Assembly (NCBI GenBank): GCA_937922005.1
Contig: CAKZWV010000005.1
Span: forward strand, 1-13,820
Reading direction: 5' to 3'
DNA: 13,820 bases
Origin: an uncultured Clostridia bacterium
Lineage (GTDB): Bacteria > Bacillota > Clostridia > Saccharofermentanales > DTU023
A program made the translations under genes and the position numbers. Below the pieces are notes generated by a model, which worked only from the letters and a program-made list of their open reading frames with translations, did no database searches and had not been told where the DNA came from. Shown piece after piece: positions 1 through 6,055 of the stretch (position 1 is the first letter of the stretch; each line of letters begins with the position of its first letter).

Positions 1-198
1 ATCCGGTATATAGAGCATCCCCATACCAAGCCAATGCTAACACCATTTGTAGGAAGGCAACTTGAGGTCTGCGAAGCCTTCGACCTAGATGTTCCAGAAG
101 GCTGCGCCCCATCCTACCCAGTCAGGCAGACCAGTAGGGAGAAACGTGGGCGGCCCAGAAAAAATCCTGTTATTATTGATGCAGAATTAAGTTCCTAG
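1..198 (+). CDS. C-terminal 65 residues of an unrecognised protein with AT-hook-like tail (partial)
   Basis: Frame 1 is open from the first base and ends at TAG 196-198; the start lies outside the window. The visible part has no domain I recognise. Near its end it has a strongly basic stretch, EKRGRPRKNP, which contains the GRP core of an AT-hook, a minor-groove DNA-binding motif; this suggests DNA contact but does not prove it. Since a HigBA operon and a phage terminase fragment follow, it could be the end of a phage or mobile-element protein, which is inference from position only. Coding is supported by uninterrupted reading and a plausible composition, but 65 codons is short, so confidence is moderate. 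Confidence 0.5.
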   Translation: MRYIEHPHTKPMLTPFVGRQLEVCEAFDLDVPEGCAPSYPVRQTSREKRGRPRKNPVIIDAELSS

Positions 199-373
199 TA
201 CAAAAGGGTGCAAAAGCAGACAATTTTGGGGCCCACTTTAGAGAGGGGACTATTGGGGAAACTATTGCAGGAAGGGGCGGTGCGAATCTCTACAGGTACG
301 GCTCCCAGGGAACGGTGCAGGGGTCACATGTGCAAAATCGGGAAATGAAAAGTGAAAATCTGACAGGAATGAA

Positions 374-390
374 TTTACCTCTGAGGTAAA
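374..390. promoter_or_regulatory. Operator O1 of higBA (17-bp palindrome)
   Basis: TTTACCTCTGAGGTAAA has perfect 8-bp arms (TTTACCTC / GAGGTAAA) around one central base. It lies just upstream of the -35 box of the higBA promoter, and a near copy lies just downstream of the -10 box. Paired palindromes flanking a toxin-antitoxin promoter are the usual binding sites of the antitoxin's HTH domain, here HigA. Binding is inferred. Confidence 0.8.
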
Positions 391-398
391 CTTGCATC

Positions 399-427
399 TT
401 GACGAAACGGGATATCCGTGCTATCAT
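399..427 (+). promoter_or_regulatory. higBA promoter (sigma-A type)
   Basis: The -35 box TTGACG (399-404) and the -10 box TATCAT (422-427) are separated by 17 bases, close to the housekeeping consensus. The promoter sits between operators O1 and O2, so a repressor bound at either site would overlap RNA polymerase. It is the only good promoter seen upstream of the toxin gene. Confidence 0.8.
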
Positions 428-429
428 AT

Positions 430-448
430 ATTTACCTCAAAGGTAAAT
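430..448. promoter_or_regulatory. Operator O2 of higBA (19-bp palindrome)
   Basis: ATTTACCTCAAAGGTAAAT has 8-bp arms ATTTACCT / AGGTAAAT around CAA and shares the TTTACCTC...GGTAAA core with O1. The centres of the two operators are 57 bp apart. It covers the probable transcription start, so occupancy should block initiation; that is inferred from position. Confidence 0.8.
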
Positions 449-467
449 TCGAAAGAGAGGTGATGTT

Positions 468-764
468 TTGGATATCACGTACAAAAACAACAAAATCCAA
501 AAGGTTTGTACGGATGCCAAAGCTGCAGAGAGAACCTACGGTCAAGAAATGGCCGATAAAATACATCAGCGCATAGATGAAATTGGCGCAGCAGACACTG
601 TTGAAATGATGATTCAGTTCCATATTGGACGATGTCACCCTCTTACGCAGAATCGGAAAGGACAATACGCAGTGGATTTGGTTCATCCGTACAGATTGGT
701 ATTTGAGAAGAATGGCGACGAAATCCAAATAGCGAACATTTTGGAAATAGTCGATTATCATTAA
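468..764 (+). CDS. higB: HigB-family toxin (RelE/ParE-fold ribosome-dependent mRNA interferase)
   Basis: The 98-residue product has the size of HigB/RelE toxins. Its C-terminal half carries a pattern I associate with HigB-type killer proteins, GRCHPL at 54-59 followed by NRKGQYAVDL and HPYRLVF, with basic and aromatic residues suited to mRNA contact. Family members bind the ribosome and cut translated mRNA; activity here is inferred. The start is TTG at 468, chosen because GAGAGG (455-460) lies 7 bases upstream and no in-frame ATG precedes it. The stop TAA (762-764) overlaps an ATG in the next frame, and the antitoxin gene follows, so the pair is one operon with the toxin first, the usual order for higBA. 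Rare-start initiation may limit toxin output. Flanking palindromes suggest autoregulation. Confidence 0.88.
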   Translation: MDITYKNNKIQKVCTDAKAAERTYGQEMADKIHQRIDEIGAADTVEMMIQFHIGRCHPLTQNRKGQYAVDLVHPYRLVFEKNGDEIQIANILEIVDYH

Positions 765-796
765 TGATGAAGATGACAAGTCAAGGAGGCAGCACT

Positions 797-1849
797 ATGG
801 TGAGAAGTCGCAGTTATATTGCAACGCCACCTGGGGCGACAATTAAAGAGCAGTTGAATGACAGAGGTATGAGCCAGAAGGAGTTTGCGGCCAGGATGGA
901 TATGTCTGAGAAGCATATCAGCAAGCTTATAAACGGTGACGTACAGCTTACACCGGAGACCGCTGTTAGATTAGAGATGGTTTTAGGTGTTCCAGCTAAG
1001 TTTTGGAATAACCTTGAGGCAATCTACAGAGAGAAGATTATTAAGGCAGAAGCAGAAAACGCAATGGATGCTGATGCCGAGATGGCAAAACAATTTCCCT
1101 ATAGCGAGATGGCAAAATTCGGATGGGTTCCAGAGACCAGAGAAGCTAAGGAGAAAGTTGTCAATCTTAGGAAATACTTTGAAGTTGTTGAACTTTCTCT
1201 TCTTGGAAGCGAGCAGATTACAAGAATTGCATGTAGACGTCTGGCAATCACAGAAAAAAGTGATTTGGCGTTGATGGCTTGGGCTCAGGAAGCAAAGATT
1301 AAGGCGCGAGATATCCAAACCGCACCGATCAACGTTAAAGGCTTAATTTCCGCTATGCCAGAGTTACGAAAAATGTCCGTACTTGAGCCAACGGAATTCT
1401 GTCCTCAGATAAAGAAATGCCTTGCAGATTGTGGAATAGCTTTAGTATTTCTGCCACACCTTAAAGGATCTTTTCTTCAGGGAGCTTCCTTTATGGATGG
1501 AAGTAAAATTGTTGTTGGACTTACGGCAAGAGGAAAGGACGCAGATAGGTTTTGGTTTAGTCTGTTCCACGAACTTGCCCACATTGCTCTCGGCCATGTA
1601 GGACAGCCTAACGGTACATCTGAGGATGATGAAAAAGCTGCTGACAAATGGTCTGGTGAGATACTGATAACATCTAAGGAGTTCGAGGCTTTCAAAAAAG
1701 GCGGAGATTATTCAGAGAGAAGCGTACTCCAATTCGCAAAAGAACAGGGAATTGCACCTGGGATAGTAGTTGGGAGAATGCAGATGGAAGGAATGATTAA
1801 GTATAGCATGCTGAATAATCTGAAAGAAAAATATGAAATAGCTGTATAA
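797..1849 (+). CDS. higA: HigA-type antitoxin fused to an ImmA/IrrE-like metallopeptidase domain
   Basis: The 350-residue product has two parts. Residues about 15-75 are an XRE/HigA helix-turn-helix (MSQKEFAARMDMSEKHISKL) that should bind the TTTACCTC palindromes and neutralise HigB. Residues about 200-300 resemble the ImmA/IrrE peptidase family: FHELAH at 257-262 supplies the HExxH zinc site, and E279 in EDDEKAAD is a plausible third ligand. Classic HigA is only about 100 residues; HTH-peptidase fusions of this size are known in databases. I chose ATG 797 because AGGAGG (784-789) lies 7 bases upstream; an in-frame ATG at 764 would add 11 residues but has no such site. The peptidase half may cleave a regulator or the antitoxin itself, which is speculative. 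Confidence 0.88.
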   Translation: MVRSRSYIATPPGATIKEQLNDRGMSQKEFAARMDMSEKHISKLINGDVQLTPETAVRLEMVLGVPAKFWNNLEAIYREKIIKAEAENAMDADAEMAKQFPYSEMAKFGWVPETREAKEKVVNLRKYFEVVELSLLGSEQITRIACRRLAITEKSDLALMAWAQEAKIKARDIQTAPINVKGLISAMPELRKMSVLEPTEFCPQIKKCLADCGIALVFLPHLKGSFLQGASFMDGSKIVVGLTARGKDADRFWFSLFHELAHIALGHVGQPNGTSEDDEKAADKWSGEILITSKEFEAFKKGGDYSERSVLQFAKEQGIAPGIVVGRMQMEGMIKYSMLNNLKEKYEIAV

Positions 1850-1871
1850 AGTTATCCTCGAAAAAGCTTTG

Positions 1872-1898
1872 AAGGATCATGTGAAGAGCATGGTCCTT
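1872..1898 (+). terminator. Hairpin after higA, possible weak terminator
   Basis: AAGGATCATG (1872-1881) pairs with CATGGTCCTT (1889-1898) over 10 positions, including one G-T wobble, around a 7-base loop. It starts 22 bases after the higA stop. No real T-run follows (TGATTATG), so it is not a textbook intrinsic terminator and may instead stabilise the 3' end of the mRNA. Confidence 0.45.
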
Positions 1899-1936
1899 TG
1901 ATTATGCGAAAAATAAAGGAAGGAGGGCGATGCTTT

Positions 1937-2041
1937 ATGGTTGGAAGAAAGTCGAAGCCTACAGCGGTGAAAAAGCTGGAAGGCAATCCGGGAAAGAGAA
2001 AACTGAACACAAAAGAAGCAAATCCGGGCAAGGGAATTTAG
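1937..2041 (+). pseudogene. N-terminal fragment of P27-type phage terminase small subunit
   Basis: A 34-codon frame from ATG 1937 to TAG 2039-2041 reads MVGRKSKPTAVKKLEGNPGK and continues KRKLNTKEANPG-type residues. This matches the conserved start of P27-family small terminase subunits (GRKPKPT..KKLEGNPGKR.LN), recalled from the family. Full proteins run to roughly 110-170 residues and recognise phage DNA for packaging, so this is a truncated remnant. It keeps a strong AGGAGGG (1921-1927) 9 bases before the ATG, so the leader is still translatable. It marks the downstream edge of phage-derived DNA next to the HigBA module. The next gene starts only 21 bases after its stop. Confidence 0.7.
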
Positions 2042-2062
2042 GGGCAAAGTGACGGTGATGAT

Positions 2063-2737
2063 ATGGACATAAGAAATAGACTATTTGAGTTAGCTGATGA
2101 ACAGTATGCTGATTTTCAGGCTAAATTGACTCCCACAGTTGATCGGGAGCTCTTTATTGGCGTGCGGGTTCCGGTCGCAAGAAAGCTAGCCAAGGAATTA
2201 TACAAGGCGGGAGCCTATGAAGCCTTTTTGTCTGACTTGCCGCACAAGTTCTTTGATGAGAATATGCTGCATGGACTGATCTTGTCGGAGTACAAAGACT
2301 ACGAGGCTTGTATTGCGGGGCTGGAGTATTTTTTACCATATGTGGATAATTGGGCGGTTTGTGATATTTTATCGCCGAAGATTTTCAAAAAGAATAAGGA
2401 GAAATTGATCGGGAAGATCCTGGAGTGGGCGGGGAGTGATCAAACTTATACGGTTCGTTTTGGCCTGGAAATGTTGATGACCCATTTTCTAGATGAAGAT
2501 TTTAAGAGGGAATATTTGGAGATTCCGGTGAAAGTAGAGCTGGATGATTACTATGTTAAAATGATGGTAGCCTGGTTTTTTGCGACAGCCCTGGCTAAGC
2601 AGTGGGAGGACGCCGTTCCCTATCTTGAAAAGAGGGTCCTGGAGCCTTGGACGCACAACAAGACCATACAAAAGGCGTGCGAAAGTTATCGAGTTGCTGA
2701 GGAGCAGAAAGCATACCTCAAAACTTTGAAGGTGTAG
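2063..2737 (+). CDS. DNA alkylation repair protein, AlkD-like HEAT-repeat DNA glycosylase
   Basis: The 224-residue, all-helical product matches the COG4912/PF08713 family in length and pattern (ELFIGVRVPVARKLAKEL at 29-46; VDNWAVCDILSP at 94-105). AlkD enzymes excise cationic alkylated bases such as N3-methyladenine and N7-methylguanine without flipping the base. W97 and D101 in NWAVCD, and W171 in MMVAWFFA, are the likely equivalents of the AlkD Trp-Asp-Trp active-site set; this alignment is by eye. The ATG at 2063 is preceded only by weak GGTGATGAT, with no AGGAGG. Translation may depend on coupling to the terminase fragment just upstream, whose leader has a strong site. Function in cytosolic base excision repair is inferred from the family. 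Confidence 0.87.
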   Translation: MDIRNRLFELADEQYADFQAKLTPTVDRELFIGVRVPVARKLAKELYKAGAYEAFLSDLPHKFFDENMLHGLILSEYKDYEACIAGLEYFLPYVDNWAVCDILSPKIFKKNKEKLIGKILEWAGSDQTYTVRFGLEMLMTHFLDEDFKREYLEIPVKVELDDYYVKMMVAWFFATALAKQWEDAVPYLEKRVLEPWTHNKTIQKACESYRVAEEQKAYLKTLKV

Positions 2738-2738
2738 C

Positions 2739-3083
2739 GTGTTCACTCAATGCCGTCGTTGCCGTTTTCATCCATCTGCACGGGTATTTGGGGCCATATC
2801 GGCAGATATTGTTATCAGAAAATGCTACAATGAGGTCCAAGCTTGGCAAGAGCTGACCTGGCGGGGCGGCTTAAGAAACTGGCTAGCCAGGGCCGTTAAT
2901 AAACCTAGTTTACTAGCCGAGCTGCTTGCCCAAAGACTGGCAAACAAGCGAAAAAAGAAACAGACTGGCATACGGGCGAAAAGATTAAAAAATAATGGCA
3001 TACAAACGAAAATATTGGGAAACACCATACGACGAATAAAAAAATGCATACAAGCGAAGAGATTGAAAAAGGAGGTGCTATAA
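2739..3083 (+). CDS. Doubtful basic ORF over a repeat array
   Basis: A 114-codon frame starts at GTG 2739, with GAAGG at 2728-2732, and ends one base before the next start codon. The product is very basic (RLANKRKKKQ, IRRIKKCIQAKRLKK) with no domain I recognise. Its second half is simply the translation of the degenerate tandem array at about 2934-3065. It may be a real small basic protein or chance coding across a repeat-rich spacer; I favour the latter. If it is not a gene, this 347-base gap contains only the array and the ribosome binding site of the next gene. Confidence 0.22.
   Translation: MFTQCRRCRFHPSARVFGAISADIVIRKCYNEVQAWQELTWRGGLRNWLARAVNKPSLLAELLAQRLANKRKKKQTGIRAKRLKNNGIQTKILGNTIRRIKKCIQAKRLKKEVL
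2934..3065 (+). repeat. Degenerate tandem array, period about 28-30 bp, five units
   Basis: Copies start near 2934, 2962, about 2992, about 3020 and about 3041. The first two share AGACTGGCAWACRRGCGAAA; the later ones share GCATACAARCGAARAKATT. An A-rich tail follows each unit. The last unit runs into AAGGAGGT, the ribosome binding site of the dehydrogenase gene. Unit boundaries are approximate because copies have diverged. Confidence 0.65.
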
Positions 3084-3084
3084 C

Positions 3085-3987
3085 ATGAAGGTAGCGGTTA
3101 TTACAGGTGCCTCATCCGGACTGGGTGTCGAGTTTTTAGAGGCTGTAGTAGAGCGCTATCCGGATCTTGATGAGATCTGGATCCTTGCAAGAAGGAAAGA
3201 CCGCCTGGAACAACTCAAAGCCAAATATCCGACCCAGGCAATCGTTCCCATTGTAGCAGATCTGGCCAATGAGGCGACATATGGACAAATACGGGAGTAT
3301 TTGTTGGAGAAAAAGCCGGATATCAGGGTCCTGATCAACAATGCGGGCTGTGCGAGTGCAGGAGAATTTGCTGAAATGTCGGAGGAGGCGATTTTGGCTA
3401 TGATCCATGTGAATATCAAGGCTTTGACCATGATTCAGCGCCTCTGTATGCCATATATGCATAGGGGGAGTTTTACGGTGATGACTTGCTCCGTGACCGC
3501 CTTTGTACCCATTCCGCTTCAGGCGGTCTACAGTGCCTCCAAAAGCTATGTTTATTCTCTGGGAAAGGCGCTGAGAGAAGAGGTGAGGCAGCAAGGCGTC
3601 CATCTTCTGCTCCTGTGCCCGGGGAATATGAATACGGAAATGAACCCTCAGAGGCCGGGAGAGCTAAGCCAACTGCAAGATTCGAGTGGTCAACAAGATT
3701 CGAGTAGTCAACACGAGCCGAGTAGTCCGGGAGAGCCAAGCCGTTCACACGATTCGAGTAGTCAACATGAGCCGAGTCGGTCGCAAGGGCTCGGGGGCCG
3801 TCGCATGAGTCACCTGCCTTTTCTTGACATGAAAAAGATCACGAGACGGGCCCTTCAGAAGGCAGAAAGAGGCAAGAGTGTCTATACGATGGGTCTTTTG
3901 TATCAAATATTCCATCTTTGCTCTTGCCTGTTTCCGTCGCTGATGATCAAGATTTCTGCTAAATTTATGGAAGAGCTTAGCCTCTGA
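3085..3987 (+). CDS. Short-chain dehydrogenase/reductase (SDR) with a tandem-repeat insertion
   Basis: Classical SDR fold by motif: TGASSGLG (7-14) for NAD(P), NNAG (85-88), S136 in CSVTAF, the Y149-x3-K153 catalytic pair (YSASK), and PG at 179-180. Substrate cannot be deduced. The start ATG 3085 follows AAGGAGGT (3069-3076) by 8 bases. The 300 residues exceed the roughly 250-265 of comparable SDRs because residues about 192-239 are a low-complexity insert: seven six-residue repeats such as QDSSSQ and HEPSRS. It falls after the NTEM segment, at the mobile substrate-loop region, and the normal-looking LPFLDMKKITRRAL resumes after it. The hydrophobic C-terminal stretch (LLYQIFHLCSCLFPSLMI) could associate with membrane. 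Neighbours on both sides also carry repeats. Confidence 0.9.
   Translation: MKVAVITGASSGLGVEFLEAVVERYPDLDEIWILARRKDRLEQLKAKYPTQAIVPIVADLANEATYGQIREYLLEKKPDIRVLINNAGCASAGEFAEMSEEAILAMIHVNIKALTMIQRLCMPYMHRGSFTVMTCSVTAFVPIPLQAVYSASKSYVYSLGKALREEVRQQGVHLLLLCPGNMNTEMNPQRPGELSQLQDSSGQQDSSSQHEPSSPGEPSRSHDSSSQHEPSRSQGLGGRRMSHLPFLDMKKITRRALQKAERGKSVYTMGLLYQIFHLCSCLFPSLMIKISAKFMEELSL
3658..3783 (+). repeat. In-frame tandem array, 18 bp x 7, inside the SDR gene
   Basis: Seven 18-base units run without gaps. The best pair is CAAGATTCGAGTGGTCAA (3676-3693) and CAAGATTCGAGTAGTCAA (3694-3711), with a further close copy, CACGATTCGAGTAGTCAA, at 3748-3765. Each unit encodes six residues of the form (H/Q/G)(D/E)(S/P)S(S/R)(Q/S/P). 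The period is a multiple of three, so copy-number change keeps the frame. Confidence 0.9.
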
Positions 3988-4001
3988 GTATGGGAATTTT
4001 T

Positions 4002-4066
4002 AAGCCTCTCGCACCATAAGCGCAGAGATCCCAGAAGCCTCTCGCACAGTAAGCGCAGAAACCCAG
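4002..4066 (+). repeat. Tandem duplication, about 32-33 bp x 2, in the 3988-4120 spacer
   Basis: Two copies (4002-4034 and 4035-4066) both begin AAGCCTCTCGCAC and share TAAGCGCAGA before ending CCCAG. A third, weaker echo (TAGCCTCT) covers the SDR stop codon at about 3978. The array fills most of the space between the SDR and the next gene. I see no clear promoter or terminator there. Confidence 0.75.
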
Positions 4067-4120
4067 AAGTCCTGTACCTAGAAATAGACAAGAAACAACG
4101 AGTAAAGGAGGAACATGACA

Positions 4121-5878
4121 ATGGCAGATATACAAAGAATCCATGAGTTTGCACTGAAGTGGTGGGATAAATTTCGGGATCCCAAGATCCACTTGCTAGA
4201 ATTGCTCGATAAGCCTTTGGGGGAAGAGTGTGCAGCGCTTGGTTTTGAGCAGGACAATAGTCATCCCTATGTAGATTTCTACGGGAAGGTAACCGGAGAG
4301 CCAGTGCTAAAGGATGGAATTTTGGGAGGCGATTCGGCCATCGCCTTGCTTGGAAATGCGATTTATTCACAGTGGAGTTATTTTAACTCAATGACATACG
4401 AAATGGCATACAATATGTTTGGAACTTATGGGGTAAAGAATCGGGCGTGGTTTGTTTCGCAATTCAGCCGTTTGGCTTTGCTTTCAGAAGACAATCCTTT
4501 TAGCTTCAAGGGTAGATTGCAAAAAATCCGGATCAAGTCCAATAATGTTTGCTATTTCCCGATGCCGGAGCCTGGGGAAGAAGTAGAACAACGTCTTACC
4601 ATCGATCATAAAGGACGTATACGCTTTGCCGGGTACCAGTTCGGGCGTGGGAGAAAACAATACGAAAAGCTTCGCACTCGTAAGTTTAAAATAAAAAAGA
4701 AAGACCAAAAGAAGTTATTCGATGCTTTTGAAGCCTACTTTGCCCATGGATACTATCCCAACATTACCACAGATATTGGTGGTTGGGTGCTGGAACTGAC
4801 CAATACAGACGGCAAGCTTTATGAGTATCGTGATTCGTTGGACTCTGAATTTATATATGAAGGAATCGACCTCTCTGACCTTGTACGGGAGATCGTTGGC
4901 ATGGATGATTTACTTGTCTTTGATGGCAAGAAACCGTCCGATATCATCACTAACATCACCGTGGATTACCACCGGGTGAGCAAATGGCCCATGCCTGAAA
5001 ATCCAGACTTTGCCATCGTGAGTCCGGAATCTCGGAAGGCTGTGATCTTGCAAGGCGAAGGCTCGATGCCTGCCCGTCTTGCAGGCGCATCCCAAGCATC
5101 AGCCCATCTTTCAAGCGCATCCCAAGCGTTTGCCCATCTTGCCAGCGCATCGCAAGCATCAGCCCATCTTGCCAGCGCATCCCAAGCATCAGCCCGGCCC
5201 GAATCTCGAGAAGCCACCCTCCCCGATGTCCTCACCTGGGATTACAAGGAGCGTTTAGTTATAGACCGAGAAAGCTCAACGATAGACCATATTCAAAACA
5301 TCGGGACAGATTGCAAGATTTCTCGCAAATATGAGATTGCCTATGGGGTCGATGATTTGCTGGATCGTTTTGATTCCAGGAACTTCTTCTCCCGGGTCGT
5401 GGGCAATCCCTATGATGCGATGGATCCGCCCAACGAGACGAAAGACTATAAGATCACTATTCACTACAAAAGACGCAAAGCATATGTGATCGAAGGCAGT
5501 TATGACAAACTGGGCCTGCCCGACGATTTTACCGACTTTGCGGAGGAGGTCCTTGATTTCCTAGGTTATTATGGGACCGGCGAGATTCTTGACCCCGCCA
5601 TTTATGCCAGGGCTAAACGCCGCAATTCCGAATATATCTTCTGCAGCGTGACCTTCCAGAAGGGTGGCAAGACCTACTATTACCTGACCGATGACGACAC
5701 CATCAAAGTAGGCGACACGGTCCTCGTCCCAACGGGAGGCAATAATCAGGGAGCCTTTGTAAAAGTTGTGGACGTCAAATACTACCAAAAGAAAAATCTT
5801 CCACGGCCTCTTGAAGACACGAAACAAATAATCCGCAAATGCCCCAAACAACACTTCTATTTGCTGGAAATGGAATAG
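4121..5878 (+). CDS. Uncharacterised conserved-looking protein of 585 residues with an internal repeat
   Basis: I do not recognise a named domain. I chose ATG 4121, nine bases after AAAGGAGG (4104-4111); ATG 4115, in frame, is only three bases away. There is no signal peptide or membrane segment, so it is probably cytosolic. The N-terminal part is helical and aromatic (FALKWWDKF). The middle contains a basic stretch (KIKKKDQKKL). Residues about 318-357 are four ten-residue repeats (AHLASASQAS type). After the array the sequence regains order: RLVIDRESSTIDHIQNIG, then SRKYEIAYGVDDLLDRFD. Near the end, YYLTDDDTIKVGDTVLVPTG resembles the small beta-barrel found at the start of PriA-type proteins, a weak resemblance only. 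The ordered C-terminal half looks like a conserved family of unknown function. Confidence 0.8.
   Translation: MADIQRIHEFALKWWDKFRDPKIHLLELLDKPLGEECAALGFEQDNSHPYVDFYGKVTGEPVLKDGILGGDSAIALLGNAIYSQWSYFNSMTYEMAYNMFGTYGVKNRAWFVSQFSRLALLSEDNPFSFKGRLQKIRIKSNNVCYFPMPEPGEEVEQRLTIDHKGRIRFAGYQFGRGRKQYEKLRTRKFKIKKKDQKKLFDAFEAYFAHGYYPNITTDIGGWVLELTNTDGKLYEYRDSLDSEFIYEGIDLSDLVREIVGMDDLLVFDGKKPSDIITNITVDYHRVSKWPMPENPDFAIVSPESRKAVILQGEGSMPARLAGASQASAHLSSASQAFAHLASASQASAHLASASQASARPESREATLPDVLTWDYKERLVIDRESSTIDHIQNIGTDCKISRKYEIAYGVDDLLDRFDSRNFFSRVVGNPYDAMDPPNETKDYKITIHYKRRKAYVIEGSYDKLGLPDDFTDFAEEVLDFLGYYGTGEILDPAIYARAKRRNSEYIFCSVTFQKGGKTYYYLTDDDTIKVGDTVLVPTGGNNQGAFVKVVDVKYYQKKNLPRPLEDTKQIIRKCPKQHFYLLEME
5072..5191 (+). 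repeat. In-frame tandem array, 30 bp x 4, inside the 585-residue gene
   Basis: Four contiguous 30-base units (starting 5072, 5102, 5132, 5162) differ at a few positions each; the last two differ at one base. Each encodes ten residues, consensus AHLASASQAS. The array is bracketed by two related peptides, PESRKA before and PESREA after, so the flank itself may have been duplicated. A period divisible by three preserves the reading frame. Confidence 0.9.
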
Positions 5879-5935
5879 AAGGCAGCTCATCAAATCTGAA
5901 TAAGCAGCCCCATAACTTCCACCCACTTGACAAGT

Positions 5936-6040
5936 ATCGAGTGTCGATATATACTCTGACTATCGATATTCGATATTGGGTACTCGGTATTGGGTACTCG
6001 ATATTTGATACTCGATGTTTGATACTCGACGCTCGATACA
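5936..6040 (+). repeat. Intergenic degenerate array, about 14 bp, upstream of the DUF2812 gene
   Basis: The core units are GGGTACTCGGTATT (5978-5991), GGGTACTCGATATTT (5992-6006), GATACTCGATGTTT (6007-6020) and GATACTCGACGCTC (6021-6034). More decayed copies (TATCGATATT, CGATATTGG) extend back to about 5936. The array fills most of the 177-base gap 5879-6055 and ends just before the GGAGGTGAG ribosome binding site. No promoter can be picked out confidently within it. Confidence 0.8.
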
Positions 6041-6055
6041 TTGTGGAGGTGAGAA

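Noticed and set aside
764..796. ATG 764 as the higA start
   Set aside because: It is in frame, but the strong AGGAGG at 784-789 lies downstream of it and fits ATG 797; family HigA proteins also start close to the HTH.
3136..3603. 155-codon minus-strand ORF opposite the SDR gene
   Set aside because: The plus-strand frame carries all SDR motifs; this is an antisense shadow.
3658..3783. The 18-bp array as a CRISPR array
   Set aside because: Units are directly adjacent with no unique spacers, and they are in frame within an SDR gene. The same applies to the 30-bp array at 5072-5191.
4956..5235. Minus-strand repeat peptide with WADAWDALAR units
   Set aside because: It is the antisense reading of the 30-bp array; the plus-strand frame is continuous with 585 codons and a strong ribosome binding site.
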